Source: Lachnospiraceae bacterium AC2029 (GTDB lineage: Bacteria > Bacillota > Clostridia > Lachnospirales > Lachnospiraceae). From it: a stretch of DNA of 64,000 nucleotides. Below, piece after piece: positions 8,625 to 16,921 of the stretch; position 1 is the first letter of the stretch, and every line of letters starts with the position of its first letter. The translations under genes were made by a program, and so were the position numbers. The stretch is taken from positions 3,370,001-3,434,000 of the forward strand of contig JNLK01000001.1 in assembly GCA_000703065.1 (NCBI GenBank), written 5' to 3'. The notes beneath the pieces are model-generated. The model did no database searches. It saw nothing but the letters and a program-made list of their open reading frames with translations, and was not told the origin of the DNA.

Positions 8625-8676
8625 TTGACAAGCATAACTCATAGAATTATAATTGTAGTTATATAACGGCAATTAT
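8625..8676 (+). promoter_or_regulatory. Consensus promoter with nested palindromic TetR operator
   Basis: TTGACA (8625-8630), a 17-bp spacer and TATAAT (8648-8653) form a consensus sigma-A promoter. A 28-bp dyad starts in the -10 box: ATAATTG (8649-8655) with CAATTAT (8670-8676), sharing its centre with the inner palindrome GTTATATAAC (8658-8667). Position and symmetry fit autorepression by the TetR gene that starts at 8695. Confidence 0.75.
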
Positions 8677-8694
8677 TAAATAGGAGACAGAGTA

Positions 8695-9261
8695 ATGCCA
8701 CCAAAACCAAGGATTAATAAACAGATGATTTTGGATGCATCGTTTGAGATAGTCCGAGAACAGGGACATGAGATGATCAATGCCAGATCTATCGCAGAAA
8801 AACTGGGCTGTTCTACACAACCAGTAATGTATAACTTCAAGACCATTGAAGAAATCCGGGAAGAGACTTATAAGATAGCAGATGAGTATCATACCGGTTT
8901 TATTATGCCAAAAGGTGATAAGGGATATAATCCGCTTCTGGAACTGGGACTGAACTATATTCGCTTCGGATACGAAGAGAAAAATCTATTCCGATTCCTG
9001 TTTCAGACTAATAGTTTTGATGGGTTAAATGTTGCTGATCTAATGTCGGATCCGAGACTTACAGAAATGCTGGGGATGCTTTCAGCAGGGTTTAAGTGCA
9101 CAGCGGATGAAGCTAAAGATGCGTTCTTCAACTTATTTGTCTCAGCACACGGAATTGCAAGTTTGATTGCGAATAATTCTATAGAATATGAAGAAGAGTC
9201 TTTTCGGAGAGTACTAGAAAACACTTATATCAATCTTATGAATAGAGGTCGAAACGAATGA
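8695..9261 (+). CDS. TetR/AcrR family regulator
   Basis: The 188-residue protein has the N-terminal TetR helix-turn-helix (ILDASFEIVREQGHEMINAR, then SIAEKLGCSTQPVMYNF) and a divergent all-helical ligand domain with the YEEKNLFRFLFQTN segment common in Clostridia TetR proteins. GGAGAC precedes the ATG. A nested palindrome overlaps its promoter, so autorepression is likely. Its stop overlaps the start of the CAAX-type protease gene by ATGA, giving an operon TetR-protease-cupin. Confidence 0.88.
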   Translation: MPPKPRINKQMILDASFEIVREQGHEMINARSIAEKLGCSTQPVMYNFKTIEEIREETYKIADEYHTGFIMPKGDKGYNPLLELGLNYIRFGYEEKNLFRFLFQTNSFDGLNVADLMSDPRLTEMLGMLSAGFKCTADEAKDAFFNLFVSAHGIASLIANNSIEYEEESFRRVLENTYINLMNRGRNE

Positions 9262-9989
9262 AAAGATTATATGAGAAAAATGAAATACTGTTTGCGGTGC
9301 TTTGGATTCTTGTGTATTGTTTTACAACGATTCCAATAAGAGGGAATTTGGGTGATGAGAGCATCTGGATGACAATCGTCCTTATAGTTATAGCGGTTAG
9401 TGCTACAGTTTTTATAAAGATAAATCATTTGGAGAAGAAGTATGGTCTTACGAGATGGCCTCGAAATACGAAGAGGTACCTATACTTTATTCCGATGTGG
9501 ATTCTGGTTACCGGAAATCTCTGGGGCGGATTTGGAGTAGCTTATGAGGGATCGAGTCAGGTATTTGCTATAGTCTCCATGTTGCTTATTGGATATGTTG
9601 AGGAAGTGCTTTTCAGAGGTTTCCTCTTTAAGGCGCTTATCCCAAAGGATGGAATCAAGCTGGCGGTTATTATTTCATCGGTTACATTTGGAATTGGGCA
9701 TATCATAAATCTATTTGCCGGGCAGGCCAGTATAGAAACGGTTATACAGGTTTTCTTTGCGATTGCATGGGGCTTCATCTTTACATTTGTTTTCTATAAA
9801 TGTGAAAGCTTGCTTCCGTGTATCATCGCACACAGCCTGGTAGATGCATTTTCCAAGTTTGCAAACGAAAGCAATAGTGACGTGTCAGGATGGATCTATA
9901 TGGGTGCTACCATACTGGTTGCGATTGTATATGGTATATATCTTGCCAAATTACCAAGAGCAGAGGCTGAATCAGAAGAATACTCCTGA
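9258..9989 (+). CDS. CPBP family intramembrane metalloprotease
   Basis: The 243-residue protein has about seven hydrophobic segments. The family motifs are present: EEVLFRGFLFKAL (Glu-Glu and Arg), a following FGIGHI with the metal-binding His, and a later HSLVDAF with a third conserved His. Members (CAAX protease/bacteriocin self-immunity, ABI) cleave membrane substrates; some give bacteriocin immunity. It is translationally coupled to the TetR gene by ATGA. The substrate is unknown and no bacteriocin gene is visible nearby. Confidence 0.87.
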   Translation: MKRLYEKNEILFAVLWILVYCFTTIPIRGNLGDESIWMTIVLIVIAVSATVFIKINHLEKKYGLTRWPRNTKRYLYFIPMWILVTGNLWGGFGVAYEGSSQVFAIVSMLLIGYVEEVLFRGFLFKALIPKDGIKLAVIISSVTFGIGHIINLFAGQASIETVIQVFFAIAWGFIFTFVFYKCESLLPCIIAHSLVDAFSKFANESNSDVSGWIYMGATILVAIVYGIYLAKLPRAEAESEEYS

Positions 9990-10018
9990 TCAGGAAGATA
10001 TAAGTGAGGTAATAGAAA

Positions 10019-10384
10019 ATGGAATTCATAAACCGTCAAAATATCATTGAGTTGTCAAATCCCGGAGTTGTTTCAAGACAACTTTTAAACCCGGAGAACT
10101 CTTCCAGTACAAGGGTGACCATAACAGAAGTCCATCTCGAAAAGGGGGCCTGCCAGCCAAGGCACACGCACGAAGCATCGGAACAGATCTGGTATGCTGT
10201 ACAAGGCACAGGTAAATTGCTACTTGCTGATGATGTTGAGAAGGAGTTTGCGGCTGGAGATGTAGTAAGGTTTGCCGAGAAGGATGTTCACGGTCTGTTA
10301 AACGACGGTAATGATGAATTTGTATATGTGTCGGTAACGGCACCGCCGATCAATTTCGGGTATGCATATCAGAATAAGAAATAA
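10019..10384 (+). CDS. Small cupin-domain protein
   Basis: A single cupin barrel of 121 residues. Motif 1 reads CQPRHTHEASEQIWYAVQG (about residues 43-61) with His-His-Glu metal ligands, and motif 2 follows around FAAGDVVRFAEKDVHGLLN with the last His. Small stand-alone cupins are metal-binding enzymes or sensors with varied substrates. It lies 29 bp after the protease gene and probably belongs to the same TetR-controlled unit. Function cannot be narrowed. Confidence 0.85.
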   Translation: MEFINRQNIIELSNPGVVSRQLLNPENSSSTRVTITEVHLEKGACQPRHTHEASEQIWYAVQGTGKLLLADDVEKEFAAGDVVRFAEKDVHGLLNDGNDEFVYVSVTAPPINFGYAYQNKK

Positions 10385-10392
10385 TCATACAG

Positions 10393-10650
10393 TTATGGAT
10401 AATCCTCGATTGGTTCATTCTTTTCTTTAAAGGCGTTAGTATTTTCTTTCTCAGCCTTTGCAAGCTCATCACTGAATCCTTTCAGTGCGTCAAAGGGGCT
10501 GAAGATCTTGGCCCGTCTGGAGAGTTCCATGGGTGGGTGTTTCACTGAGAAGCTGTCATTTTTCTCATGGACCGGTTTCCCTTTCTCATAGACTTCTCTG
10601 TATCTGAAAGAGGAAAGAGAACCGGTATCGGTTATAGTGTTCATAGGCAT
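10393..10650 (-). CDS. Small protein associated with Y-family polymerase (YolD/UvrX-linked type)
   Basis: The 85-residue protein contains PPMELSRRAKIFSPFDALKG, a motif of small proteins that accompany UvrX-type polymerases in Firmicutes; the match is by recall. It is the last gene of an SOS-box-controlled operon (HAD-like, polymerase, this gene), 34 bp after the polymerase stop. Charged, with no membrane segment. It is likely an accessory factor of the polymerase, but the biochemical role is unknown. Confidence 0.65.
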   Translation of the reverse strand: MPMNTITDTGSLSSFRYREVYEKGKPVHEKNDSFSVKHPPMELSRRAKIFSPFDALKGFSDELAKAEKENTNAFKEKNEPIEDYP

Positions 10651-10684
10651 TCCTCCGGTAGTTTAACAGACCGGAGGGGAGAGC

Positions 10685-12088
10685 CTAGGCTCTGTGCCCG
10701 CCGATCTGTTGATTTCTTTCGATTGTAGTAGCTCCTTCCATAAGGTTCATTCCCTTCAGGAGTGCATTTGCTCCGTATTTGGTCCGCACTTCCAGCAAGG
10801 CAGCATATAGTTGTCTTTCTTTATTCAGAGCATCGTAGTCCGTAAAAAGATCCATTTGATACATTCCGTCGTCGGATTTTACGTCACAGGCGCAGATTCC
10901 GAGTCGTCGGAAGAGGAGCCGGTGGTCGCTTTTCTTTTTTACATCCTGCATGATCAGTTCACTGACCTGGCTTGAGATGTTGGTTGCAGAAGGTATGTGT
11001 ACGGTTCCATTCGAGTGAGCCGGGTGAAGTCTTCCGTACCAGTCGATGGAAATAGGACCGTCATAGTTCGGGCAGTGCTCCAGGCTCTTGTAATCATAAC
11101 TGATCCACCAGGTGAATCTGGATGAAATCAGGTTTTTCTTATACATGTCACAGCAGAGAATGTCGATCATTTCCCGGAGAACAAGGCATGCTTCCTCGTA
11201 TTTGTAGGGGCGTGGCAGCACCTGTCCATTGGAAAGAGAGTGGTTATCACTCTTGTAATGCTTGATATCGTACATGGAGACGGGTTCGATCCCCCAGGCA
11301 TGGTCGATCAGGATCTCTGCATCTATCCCAAAGGTCTTATAGAACCATTCCTCATCCCACTGGGTACGTTCGGCAATATCCCCCATGGTATACATGTGAT
11401 TCCGTTCCAGTCTGCCGGCTTTGCCGTGACCGATCTGCCAGAAGTCCGTAAGGGGTTTATGATCCCATAAGAGGAACTTGTAAGAATCCTCCGTAAGTGA
11501 AGCAATCCGGACACCGTCTTTATCCGCCGGGGCTTTCTTGGCAACAATATCCATGGCAACCTTTGCCAGATAGAGGTTTGTCCCGATGCCGACTGTAGCT
11601 GTGATCCCGGTACTCCGTAAGACATCCCGGATCATCGTCATCGCCATAACATGTGCAGATGAACTGCCCCATTTATCTGCTTCAGTTTTGTAGAGGTGAA
11701 GATAAGGGGTACAGTCGATAAAGCATTCATCGATACTGTATACGTGAACATCCTCGGGGGAGACATATTTCAGATAGATTCCGTATATTTGAGCAGAGAC
11801 TTCTTCGTACATGGCCATACGGGGAACGGCGGTTATATAGGAAACCGTAGTAAGGTGCGTCTGCTCGTATTTCCGGATCGCCTGCTTTGCTTCGAACAAT
11901 CTCGGCCGGCTAGGAACACCAATGGCTTTCAGGGAAGGAGAGACCGCAAGGCATATGGTCTGATCCGACCTGCTGGAATCAGCCACAAGCAGGTTCGTCC
12001 TCAGGGGATCCATTCCCCTGGCAACGCATTCCGCAGACGCATAGAAACTTTTCATGTCAATGGCGATATAGGTATGAGTGTCAGCCAC
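10685..12088 (-). CDS. Y-family DNA polymerase (UvrX/UmuC-like)
   Basis: The 467-residue protein starts with the Y-polymerase metal motif (YIAIDMKSFYASAECV) and has the catalytic YSIDECFIDCTPYL (about 116-129), then TGITATVGIGTNLYLAKVAM and a little-finger domain. It inserts nucleotides opposite damaged bases and is error-prone. GTG 12088 is the start; it overlaps the HAD-like gene by 8 bp, implying coupling. The SOS box 86 bp upstream of the operon indicates LexA control. The sequence resembles mobile-element UvrX more than chromosomal DinB. Confidence 0.92.
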   Translation of the reverse strand: MADTHTYIAIDMKSFYASAECVARGMDPLRTNLLVADSSRSDQTICLAVSPSLKAIGVPSRPRLFEAKQAIRKYEQTHLTTVSYITAVPRMAMYEEVSAQIYGIYLKYVSPEDVHVYSIDECFIDCTPYLHLYKTEADKWGSSSAHVMAMTMIRDVLRSTGITATVGIGTNLYLAKVAMDIVAKKAPADKDGVRIASLTEDSYKFLLWDHKPLTDFWQIGHGKAGRLERNHMYTMGDIAERTQWDEEWFYKTFGIDAEILIDHAWGIEPVSMYDIKHYKSDNHSLSNGQVLPRPYKYEEACLVLREMIDILCCDMYKKNLISSRFTWWISYDYKSLEHCPNYDGPISIDWYGRLHPAHSNGTVHIPSATNISSQVSELIMQDVKKKSDHRLLFRRLGICACDVKSDDGMYQMDLFTDYDALNKERQLYAALLEVRTKYGANALLKGMNLMEGATTIERNQQIGGHRA

Positions 12089-12410
12089 AGGCTCTCACCG
12101 CCTCGGGCAGCACAGCCTTGTCGTCAATGTAGTAATCGCAGGTGATCTTCCGGGAGTTGTTGCCGTATTTCTCGATAATCTCAGGGAGATTATCGTTGAC
12201 AGCATCAAATTCCAAATGAAGTTCCCTGCACCAGGAGACAGCGTTTTCCAAGGCCTCGCCGGCGCGACAGGTCCAAAGGATGAGCTTGTTCCCAGATTTT
12301 TTCTGAGCACGCAGATATTCGATTAATGTCATATTTGGCTCGCCGAGTTCTGGCCAGTTGCTGTAGCAAAGGGTTCCATCAAAGTCCACGGCGATGATCC
12401 TGTAGTTCAT
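12081..12410 (-). CDS. Small HAD-like phosphatase
   Basis: The 109-residue protein opens with the HAD motif I, VDFDGTLCYSNWP (Asp nucleophile and Asp+2), then LILWTCRAGEAL as motif II (Thr) and CDYYIDDKAV as the acidic motif. It lacks a cap domain, a compact form often found in phages and mobile elements. It is the first gene of the SOS operon and overlaps the polymerase start. A role in nucleotide or DNA-end dephosphorylation is possible but not shown. Confidence 0.8.
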   Translation of the reverse strand: MNYRIIAVDFDGTLCYSNWPELGEPNMTLIEYLRAQKKSGNKLILWTCRAGEALENAVSWCRELHLEFDAVNDNLPEIIEKYGNNSRKITCDYYIDDKAVLPEAVRACG

Positions 12411-12495
12411 AAAATCATCTCCTCATGAATAATATAGTTGAAATATACGAAATATAGTTGTGGGCGGTCCGTCATGATCATAATATAGCACAAAT

Positions 12496-12509
12496 CGAAC
12501 ATATGTTCA
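12496..12509. promoter_or_regulatory. LexA/SOS box
   Basis: CGAACATATGTTCA matches the Gram-positive SOS consensus CGAACRNRYGTTYG at 13 of 14 positions. It lies 86 bp upstream of the HAD-polymerase-small-protein operon on the minus strand. The gene to the right (12635) reads the other way and could share it, but the polymerase makes the left operon the natural target. Confidence 0.85.
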
Positions 12510-12634
12510 ACGCCAAAATGAGGATTAATTGTTTTTTAATCTTTGTTCAAAGATGAATTCATTTTTCTCTGATAGTATGCACATTGTAAGGACGACAACG
12601 GATGAACAGTCCGGTAACAGATCGGAGGAAGATT

Positions 12635-13000
12635 ATGAACGAGACGAGAGAAAGAAAAAGCACATTCTGGCAGGGCGTTGGAAATATCATTAAGAAAAGC
12701 CTGGAGAATTATATCGTTGTATCTCATGAAGGAGTGACGAAATTCAAGGTATCCATCTTCACATTTGTCCTTCTGTTCCTTCTTCTTCATGGGGCAGTTC
12801 TGGTGGCCATGGCTGTATCGTTATTCTTTGGAGTGAAGTACAGCTTTGCAGGCAAGGATGATCTCTCCAGGGTAAACCGTGTGATGGAGACCGCCGGTGA
12901 CCGCGCATCCGAGTGGTGGAGCGGACATCGTTACAGCACCTACAGCGAAAAGGAAGTAAATGATCTCTGCAGGAAATATGATGAAAAGAAAGACGAATGA
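12635..13000 (+). CDS. Small membrane protein, possibly DUF4342-like
   Basis: The start at 12635 has GGAGGAAG 8 bp upstream. The 121-residue protein has an N-terminal region with NYIVVSHEGVTKFKVSIF, a hydrophobic stretch (about residues 41-67) and a charged C-terminus. The order resembles DUF4342 proteins, a weak match from memory. No enzyme motif is seen. It lies alone between the SOS operon and the TetR/GNAT pair; the 180 bp after it hold only short frames I do not recognise. Confidence 0.55.
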   Translation: MNETRERKSTFWQGVGNIIKKSLENYIVVSHEGVTKFKVSIFTFVLLFLLLHGAVLVAMAVSLFFGVKYSFAGKDDLSRVNRVMETAGDRASEWWSGHRYSTYSEKEVNDLCRKYDEKKDE

Positions 13001-13179
13001 CAGGGAAGAAATGATGGACGGTTTGATTAAGTCAAAGTACCGGAACAGAGGATTTGTCAAAGCGGAGAGGATATGCGGCCGAGTGAAGCATATACCAGAA
13101 ATGGAATTGATAATAGTCAGACACTGATGGCTCAGCGGATTTTCAATGAAATGCTGGATGAAGGGAGGGGGAATACGGG

Positions 13180-13761
13180 TTACAGACATAGAAGATCCAC
13201 GGTATTGCTGATCAGGGCGTCTATCATTTCATCGAAGTATTCGCTGATGAATACATTTTTCATGGTAAGACTACCCGCAATCAGCTTCATGTAGTTACAG
13301 GCAAGCTGCCAGTCCGGGTTTTCTGCGGGTTTCTCCAAAAGGGAGATGAGCATATGCATGGTTTTTTTGTCATTGTTTTCATCTTCGATATAACGATCAG
13401 CCCATACCGATATGAGTCTTTTTTTCTCACCCTCAGAGAGATATGCAAATACATTTGGATTCTCGGCGACCAGCCAGGAAAGGTAGGTGCGCAGGGAATC
13501 CTTTGTTATTTTTCCGCAGTCATTCAGGAATGAGAGAAGCTTCTCCTTGGCGCGGTTCCTCTCGTGGATCATCATATGATACATAAATTCATATTTGTTT
13601 TCAAACAGATTGTAGAAGGTGCCCTTTGCTATATAGGAGTCCATTGTGAGTTGATCGATATTTACGGCGGACAGTCCACCGGATTTGAGCATGAGAAATC
13701 CAGCGTCAAGAAGTCTGAGACGCAATTCATTCCTGTATTCGTCAGAAAAGATCTTTGGCAT
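13180..13761 (-). CDS. TetR/AcrR family regulator
   Basis: The 193-residue protein has a TetR helix-turn-helix (LLDAGFLMLKSGGLSAVNID then KGTFYNLFENKYEFMYHMM). ATG 13761 has AGAGGTG upstream, and the longer open frame beyond it covers the promoter region. It is divergent from the GNAT gene, with a dyad between them, so it probably regulates both. A 46-bp scrap of a close relative (the LKSGGLSAVNID part) lies at 22337-22383, showing that this gene family has been copied and lost within the island. Confidence 0.87.
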   Translation of the reverse strand: MPKIFSDEYRNELRLRLLDAGFLMLKSGGLSAVNIDQLTMDSYIAKGTFYNLFENKYEFMYHMMIHERNRAKEKLLSFLNDCGKITKDSLRTYLSWLVAENPNVFAYLSEGEKKRLISVWADRYIEDENNDKKTMHMLISLLEKPAENPDWQLACNYMKLIAGSLTMKNVFISEYFDEMIDALISNTVDLLCL

Positions 13762-13781
13762 GGTACACCTCTGAAAAAGAT

Positions 13782-13826
13782 AAATGACTTTGAAAGTGTT
13801 GATAGTCATTTTATAACGATTATACT
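13782..13826. promoter_or_regulatory. Divergent promoter and dyad between TetR and GNAT genes
   Basis: AAATGACT (13782-13789) and AGTCATTT (13804-13811) form an 8-bp-arm dyad. On the plus strand TTGATA (13799-13804), a 16-bp spacer and TATACT (13821-13826) make a good promoter whose -35 end and spacer are covered by the right arm. This is a probable operator for the TetR protein at 13180-13761. It differs from the GTTAG operator used elsewhere in the island. Confidence 0.65.
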
Positions 13827-13857
13827 TGGATTCATCGAAGAATTCAAGGAGGTTGTC

Positions 13858-14466
13858 ATGCTGCAGAAGGTGAAACTGACGAAAAAGGAAATGAAGGAAT
13901 TTGCTGAGGCTTTTGCATATTATGATTACGGAGAGGAAGAGATCGGCATGGTTCCACTTTATCCCGGATATCCTGACAGAACAAAACTGGTAAAGTATCT
14001 GTTGGCGATGATCGGAACGGCGAATGAGTATGATGCGGTGTACGTCACATCGGCTAGAAAGGAAGGAATCATTATTCTCACGGATACGACGCACCCGTAT
14101 CCCCGTGGGGCCATGATAAAAATGGTTTGGAGGATGGCCAAAGCGCTTGGGTTTAGAGATTTCCGAAGGATCATGAAGAAATTTCAGGCAGGAGGCGCAA
14201 GTCTTGAGAAGAAGTACAGAGACGAAAAACGGTCATTTGTTCAGATTGAGCTTCTTGCTGTCAGAACAAAGTATCAGGGGAAGGGGTTCATGCGTCCGCT
14301 GGTAGAAACCGCCTTTGAAGTGGCGGAGAAGGCACATTTGCCGGTGATCGTTTCAACGGATGCAAAGCTGAAGAAGGATAAGTATGAGCATCTTGGGCTG
14401 AAGCATGTAAATACAAGAACGCTTGCGGAAAAGAGTTTTATGTACGACCTGGTGAGAGAAGCATAG
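13858..14466 (+). CDS. GNAT family N-acetyltransferase
   Basis: The 202-residue protein carries the acetyl-CoA binding signature LAVRTKYQGKGFMRPLVETA (about 139-158; Q-x-x-G-K-G) and a typical end with KYEHLGLKHVNTRTL. AAGGAGG precedes ATG 13858; a longer frame upstream runs through the TetR gene and is rejected. The acceptor cannot be predicted. It is divergently paired with a TetR gene and likely repressed by it, which suggests a resistance or detoxification role by analogy. A terminator follows directly. Confidence 0.82.
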   Translation: MLQKVKLTKKEMKEFAEAFAYYDYGEEEIGMVPLYPGYPDRTKLVKYLLAMIGTANEYDAVYVTSARKEGIIILTDTTHPYPRGAMIKMVWRMAKALGFRDFRRIMKKFQAGGASLEKKYRDEKRSFVQIELLAVRTKYQGKGFMRPLVETAFEVAEKAHLPVIVSTDAKLKKDKYEHLGLKHVNTRTLAEKSFMYDLVREA

Positions 14467-14471
14467 GCGAT

Positions 14472-14518
14472 TGAGCGAAGGAATGGGCTTACGTAACCGT
14501 TCTTTCGCTCATTTTTTG
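14472..14518 (+). terminator. Rho-independent terminator after the GNAT gene
   Basis: TGAGCGAAG (14472-14480) pairs with TTTCGCTCA (14503-14511), then a T-rich tract follows. It separates the GNAT unit from the next promoter. Confidence 0.8.
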
Positions 14519-14519
14519 T

Positions 14520-14567
14520 TTGATAAGACGAGTTAGTGTGTTATACTTATGGTTAGCATTTGCTAAC
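14520..14567 (+). promoter_or_regulatory. Promoter with GTTAG-N6-CTAAC operator, copy 1
   Basis: TTGATA (14520-14525), 16-bp spacer, TATACT (14542-14547). The operator GTTAGCATTTGCTAAC lies at 14552-14567, just after the -10 box, within an 18-bp palindrome. A half-site GTTAG at 14532 lies exactly 20 bp upstream. The 17-mer GTTAGTGTGTTATACTT here is identical to the one at 30608-30624. It drives the hydrolase/methyltransferase operon 14639-18585. Confidence 0.82.
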
Positions 14568-14638
14568 CGCGTGTATTTGTACACTGTTCAAATAATGGAA
14601 GACGTCGTGAAATCAATATCCGTATTATGGGGAGCACT

Positions 14639-15646
14639 ATGAAACACGAAGATTTTATTTTCAGAGAACACGGGTTTGTCGGACATCTGGCTGAACCGGA
14701 CGAGGGAAGTGACAGGGCTGTTATCGTGATTATGGGCGGTGAACAGAGTCTGCTTCCGGGTATAAAATTTGCTGAAAGATTTGCAGACTATGGGTTAACG
14801 GGACTGTCGGTTTCTCTGTTTGGTGCGGAAGGGATTCCTGACTCGCCAAATCAGATTCCGTTGGATATGTTTGTACCGGCTGTAAAATACCTCAAAGAAG
14901 AGAAGAAGATAGAGCATCTAAGTGTATATGGTCAGTCTATGGGCTCTATCTTTGCTGTGCTTGCAGCACAGTATATCGGAGGTTTTGATAATCTGATCAT
15001 GGTTTCTCCAACGCATGTACCATTTGAAGGGACATTGAAGGATAAGAAGACGATGACCGGCAGGAGCGTGGCGACATGGCAGGGTGAGGATATTCCCTTT
15101 GTCAAGGCGGATTTCTCGAAAGTGAAAGCAACCAAATATCAGCATCACGATGAGGCAAAATGCAAGGTCATGGGAATGTGGATTGCCTATCATGAAGCCT
15201 ATAGAAATGCTGATGCGGTAGAAAAAGCAAAACTGCATGTTGAGAATAGTGGAGCGAGAATTCTGCTTATTGCGGGAGATGAAGATGAAGCCTGGCCTTC
15301 TGAGTATTCCGTCAGAGAAATCGAGAAGAACCTGGCAGCTTCAGGTTACAACAGAGAAGTGAAAGTGATCGTATATCCGCATGGAAGCCATTTGAATGGA
15401 TTGATGCCGAATCGAGAAAGAGAGAAGAAACTATACAGAATGGTTCCGCTCATAGGACTTATGTACAGGACATTTGGAAAGTATCGTAAAGAAAATATGG
15501 AGTATTTTGAGAAGTCGGAAAAAGCGATCATAGCATGGATAACAGGAGGGAAAGAATACAGCGGAAGAGAAAAAGGTAGGGACGCTTTGAGGGAAGAACT
15601 GTACGAAACGAAAAAAAGAGGACGGTATAATGATGAAAAAATATGA
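14639..15646 (+). CDS. Alpha/beta hydrolase, BAAT/acyl-CoA thioester hydrolase C-terminal type
   Basis: The 335-residue protein has the nucleophile elbow YGQSMGSIFAVLAAQ (Ser in G-x-S-x-G), an acidic residue in IAGDEDEAWP and the His in YPHGSHLNGLMP. The layout matches the C-terminal catalytic domain of acyl-CoA thioesterases and bile-acid-CoA:amino-acid acyltransferases, but the natural acyl donor is unknown. ATG 14639 has GGGGAG upstream and matches the start of the decayed copy at 35980 (MKHEDF). It is the first gene of a GTTAG-operator operon and overlaps the next gene by 17 bp. No signal peptide is seen. Confidence 0.78.
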   Translation: MKHEDFIFREHGFVGHLAEPDEGSDRAVIVIMGGEQSLLPGIKFAERFADYGLTGLSVSLFGAEGIPDSPNQIPLDMFVPAVKYLKEEKKIEHLSVYGQSMGSIFAVLAAQYIGGFDNLIMVSPTHVPFEGTLKDKKTMTGRSVATWQGEDIPFVKADFSKVKATKYQHHDEAKCKVMGMWIAYHEAYRNADAVEKAKLHVENSGARILLIAGDEDEAWPSEYSVREIEKNLAASGYNREVKVIVYPHGSHLNGLMPNREREKKLYRMVPLIGLMYRTFGKYRKENMEYFEKSEKAIIAWITGGKEYSGREKGRDALREELYETKKRGRYNDEKI

Positions 15647-16832
15647 TACTACAAAACCGGTTGTTTTAAAGAAGGGCGTTTATCAACTGAATGATGAAAG
15701 TAACTTCAATTACCAGCTGAACCGCGTCATCAATTGGGATGGCGGACGGCTGGAGGATGTGGTGATGGTGGCCGGGAAGATTCACAACAGCGCGGATTGG
15801 AAACGCGCCATGATCACGTTGGGCAACCGGGCGATGAAGGAAGGCAGAACAGAGAATGCCATCGCCTATTACCGGATGAGCGAATTCTTCATGTATGACG
15901 GGGATCCGGATAAGAAGAAGTATTATGAGCGTGCAACAAAGCTCTTCTATCAGTATTATGCGGATTTTTTTGAAGGGGATCATCCGAGAGTCAGAAGATA
16001 TGAAGTGCCCTACCGGAATGTTAAGCTCCCGGTCATGCATGTGGTCCCGGAGGGGAAAAGCAGGGGGACGATCCTGATCCATGGCGGTAACGACAGCTAC
16101 TTTGAGGAGTTTCTCTTTACGGTCCTTTATATGCAGGAAAAGGGTTATGAAGTCTATATGTTTGAAGGCCCTGGACAGGGAGGAGTGATGCGCGTTCAGG
16201 GAATGCATTTCACACATGAATGGGAGAAGCCTGTTAAAGCGGTTCTTGACTATTTTCATCTTGATGATGTTACAATCATCGGGATTTCTCTGGGCGGTTA
16301 TCTTGCACCGAGAGCAGCGGCATTTGACAAGCGGATTCATAGGGTTGTGGCATGGTCGGTATTTCCCTGTTTTCAGGATGTGATCGTGGGTATGCAAAAG
16401 CCGGCAATTCAGAAGCTGTTCTATCTTCTGATGGGTCTTCACGCCAGACCGCTGATCAATTATGTCTTTGGGAAGAAAGCAAAAAAGGAACCGGTGATCG
16501 ACTGGGGGATCAAGCATGGCTGTTATGCGTATGAAGCAAAGGATGCTTACGGATATGCGCGGAAGCTGAAGCTTTATGATCTGGAACCTGTTGCGGACAG
16601 GATCACGCAGGATATGCTGATCGTGGGAGCAAATCAGGATCATTTTATTGACTATCGTATGGTGGGACGGGAGATCAATATGCTGAAGAATGTGAAGAGC
16701 CTGACCTTCCGCCTGTTCACGGATAAGGAGGATGCCCAGAACCACTGTAACGTCGGAAATGGAAAGCTGGTTATCGATACCATCTGCAACTGGATCGAGC
16801 AGATCAGCGCCGGTGATCCAAATGTGAGATGA
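15630..16832 (+). CDS. Alpha/beta hydrolase (FrsA/pseudooxynicotine-hydrolase-like)
   Basis: The 400-residue protein has an N-terminal helical cap of about 130 residues and a hydrolase core with an oxyanion loop at ILIHGGNDSYFEEF, nucleophile Ser in IIGISLGGYLAPRAAA (about 219), acid in GANQDHFID and His in DAQNHCNVG. The long cap and His-Cys ending resemble 2,6-dihydroxypseudooxynicotine-hydrolase-type and FrsA-like C-C or ester hydrolases. The substrate is unknown. It overlaps the previous gene, so the two are coupled. Intracellular, no signal peptide. Confidence 0.78.
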   Translation: MMKKYDTTKPVVLKKGVYQLNDESNFNYQLNRVINWDGGRLEDVVMVAGKIHNSADWKRAMITLGNRAMKEGRTENAIAYYRMSEFFMYDGDPDKKKYYERATKLFYQYYADFFEGDHPRVRRYEVPYRNVKLPVMHVVPEGKSRGTILIHGGNDSYFEEFLFTVLYMQEKGYEVYMFEGPGQGGVMRVQGMHFTHEWEKPVKAVLDYFHLDDVTIIGISLGGYLAPRAAAFDKRIHRVVAWSVFPCFQDVIVGMQKPAIQKLFYLLMGLHARPLINYVFGKKAKKEPVIDWGIKHGCYAYEAKDAYGYARKLKLYDLEPVADRITQDMLIVGANQDHFIDYRMVGREINMLKNVKSLTFRLFTDKEDAQNHCNVGNGKLVIDTICNWIEQISAGDPNVR

Positions 16833-16921
16833 AGAAGCGGGCTTCAAAACAATGGAACTGAAATTAGCCTTAAGAGCTAAAGAATTGGTAAAATGTTGTG
16901 TATGATGAGGAGGAAAATGAT

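Noticed and set aside
13010-13180. Small gene between the DUF4342-like protein and TetR
   Set aside because: Short frames exist, but none has a convincing ribosome site plus recognisable sequence.
13564-13857. Extended N-terminus of the GNAT gene
   Set aside because: The longer frame runs antisense through the TetR gene and its promoter; ATG 13858 has a strong AAGGAGG.
14639-15646. Bile-acid conjugation or deconjugation enzyme
   Set aside because: Only the general BAAT/thioesterase fold is seen; nothing in the sequence identifies bile acids as substrate, so the call stays generic.
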